DNA of 64,000 nt from Fodinicola acaciae (GTDB lineage Bacteria > Actinomycetota > Actinomycetes > Mycobacteriales > HKI-0501). The stretch covers positions 806,001 through 870,000 of the forward strand of contig NZ_WOTN01000003.1 in NCBI RefSeq assembly GCF_010993745.1, in the 5' to 3' direction. The notes below the pieces were generated by a model. It searched no databases, was not told where the DNA came from, and saw nothing but the letters and a program-made list of their open reading frames with translations. Positions 63,164-64,000 of the stretch are shown in pieces (the stretch's first letter is position 1; each line of letters opens with the position of its first letter). Made by a program: the position numbers and the translations under genes.

Positions 63164-63775
63164 ATGCTGCTGTGGTACGTGAGCTACGGCTCGAATCTGA
63201 ATTCCGCGCGTTTCGGCTGCTATCTGTACGGCGGACGGCCGGACGGTGCGCGACGCGTCTATCCGGGCTGCCGCGACCGTACGCCGCCGGCGCGTACCGA
63301 GCCGGCGTGGCTGGCCGGTGCGGTGTACTTCGCCTGTGAGTCGCCGACCTGGACCGGCGGCATCGCCTTCCTGGACACGTCGGTGACGACCACCGCCGCG
63401 GCTCGCGCGTATCTGATCAGCGCCGGACAGTTCGCCGATGTGGTCGCGCAGGAGATGCGCCGCGAGCCGGACGGCGACCTCGACCTGACCGAGGTGCTGG
63501 ACACCGGGCGGCAGCGGTTGGGCGACGGCCGCTACGAGACCCTGGTGCAGGTCGGCGCGATGGCCGGTCATCCGATGCTGACGTTCACCGCGCCGTGGTC
63601 GATGTCCGATGTGGACGGTCGCAGGCCGGCGCCGGCGTACCTGCGGATGATCGGCCGCGGCCTGGTCGAGGCGCACGGCTGGGACGCCGGGAGGGCCGCC
63701 AGCTATCTGGTGGCGCTCAGCGGCGTACGCGGCGCGTGGACCGCCGAGGACATCGTTACCCTGCTGTCGCGCTGA
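63164..63775 (+). CDS. Gamma-glutamylcyclotransferase-like fold protein
   Basis: The 203-residue protein begins YVSYGSNLNSARFGCYLYGGRP, the YGSN signature of gamma-glutamylcyclotransferase-like proteins, and has no separate membrane or signal sequence. Actinobacterial relatives are often labelled histone deacetylase without support. ATG 63164 is used. It is divergent from the ABC exporter and convergent with typA. The substrate is unknown. Confidence 0.7.
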   Translation: MLLWYVSYGSNLNSARFGCYLYGGRPDGARRVYPGCRDRTPPARTEPAWLAGAVYFACESPTWTGGIAFLDTSVTTTAAARAYLISAGQFADVVAQEMRREPDGDLDLTEVLDTGRQRLGDGRYETLVQVGAMAGHPMLTFTAPWSMSDVDGRRPAPAYLRMIGRGLVEAHGWDAGRAASYLVALSGVRGAWTAEDIVTLLSR

Positions 63776-63777
63776 AA

Positions 63778-63830
63778 GTCCGCATGGCCACCATGCGTGC
63801 GTCGAACGCACGCATGGTGGCCATGCGGAC
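63778..63830. repeat. Solo nested palindrome (24-bp perfect arms)
   Basis: Arms 63778-63801 and 63807-63830 are perfect complements around TCGAA; each arm is itself palindromic (GCATGG-CCA-CCATGC type). It lies between the convergent genes and touches the typA stop. It is the third solo copy of the repeat core unit and may terminate both transcripts. Confidence 0.85.
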
Positions 63831-64000
63831 TATCGCGGCGGGCGGTTGCGGCGACTGCGCAGCTTTTCCCGGTCCTGCTGGGAAAGCACGACCTTGCGGA
63901 TGCGTACGGCGGCGGGCGTGACCTCGACGCACTCGTCCTCGCGGCAGAACTCCAGCGCCTGTTCCAGCGAAAGCACGCGGTGCGGGATCAGCGGCACCAG
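63830..64000 (-). CDS. typA: GTP-binding translation factor TypA/BipA, C-terminal end only
   Basis: The 56 visible residues ([38 protein letters not shown], basic RSRRNR end) are the conserved C-terminal domain of BipA/TypA, a ribosome-associated GTPase. The stop TAG is at 63830-63832. The start lies outside the window. Confidence 0.93.
   Translation of the reverse strand: MVPLIPHRVLSLEQALEFCREDECVEVTPAAVRIRKVVLSQQDREKLRSRRNRPPR

Noticed and set aside
63164-63775. Histone deacetylase name for the YGSN protein
   Set aside because: No zinc-binding HDAC motifs are present; the start has the gamma-glutamylcyclotransferase-like YGSN signature.

Overview
The window is a gene-dense, high-GC chromosomal segment of an actinomycete. 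Evidence: mycothiol biosynthesis (mshB), the small actinobacterial DUF3117 protein, DUF5753 and DUF397 regulatory proteins, a sigE-rseA-rseB-like-htrA-tatB locus, a 7Fe ferredoxin next to dapC, and frequent GTG/TTG starts. I cannot name the genus with confidence. No rRNA, tRNA, CRISPR array, prophage or intact transposase was recognised. The first and last genes (a FecCD-type permease and typA) run off the window.

Layout. 1-1.5 kb: end of a metal/siderophore-type ABC importer. 1.5-2.6 kb: a secreted lectin-like beta-propeller protein. 3.0-12.2 kb: a nine-gene minus-strand operon with a sensor-regulator, sugar-type ABC importer, two CE7 esterase-like proteins (one lacking the nucleophile), a SelA-like PLP enzyme and RidA. 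12.3-17.2 kb: an MFS exporter, then a sulfonate block with a predicted cysteine leader peptide, ssuD, an MHS permease and an EamA transporter. 17.1-43.7 kb: a core block whose gene content, as I recall it, resembles M. tuberculosis Rv1202-Rv1232: MgtE-N/CBS, DUF1003, mrp, tatB, htrA, rseB-like, rseA, sigE, O-methyltransferase, glgC/glgA, DUF3117, tag, DivIVA-like, LOG and dapE. 43.8-47.2 kb: ECF sigma/partner, dapD and a threonine-aldolase-like enzyme. 47.2-55.4 kb: accessory genes (two DUF5753 regulators flanking a 32-residue membrane peptide, MerR/aldo-keto reductase, HxlR/dehalogenase-like hydrolase, a broken Fic toxin with an intact VbhA-like antitoxin, and DUF397). 55.5-64 kb: dapC-fdxA, mshB, a MOCOS-like sulfurase, an ABCG-type transporter and typA.

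The most unusual signal is non-coding. Between 19.6 and 41.2 kb seven intergenic regions carry copies of one repeat family. Full copies are about 370-385 bp. Their outer ends are inverted repeats (TACCCGCTAC...GTACGACAGTTTCG and complement), each arm holds a C5AC3/G3TG5 hairpin, inner junctions carry TTGATCTTGGTC and its complement, and the core holds nested palindromes. In two full copies the core lies in one orientation relative to the two distinguishable arms; in the other two it is flipped. The core hairpin also occurs alone at 19.7, 45.1 and 63.8 kb. This looks like a MITE-like family with an invertible or recombined core.

Logic of the gene sets: lysine/DAP genes (dapC, dapD, dapE) are scattered; envelope-stress control (SigE, RseA, RseB-like, HtrA) is a single locus with a candidate autoregulatory ECF promoter; glycogen/maltose-1-phosphate genes glgC and glgA are divergent with only 18 bp between starts; the 3-12 kb operon couples uptake, deacylation, PLP elimination and enamine hydrolysis in a pathway I cannot assign to a known substrate.
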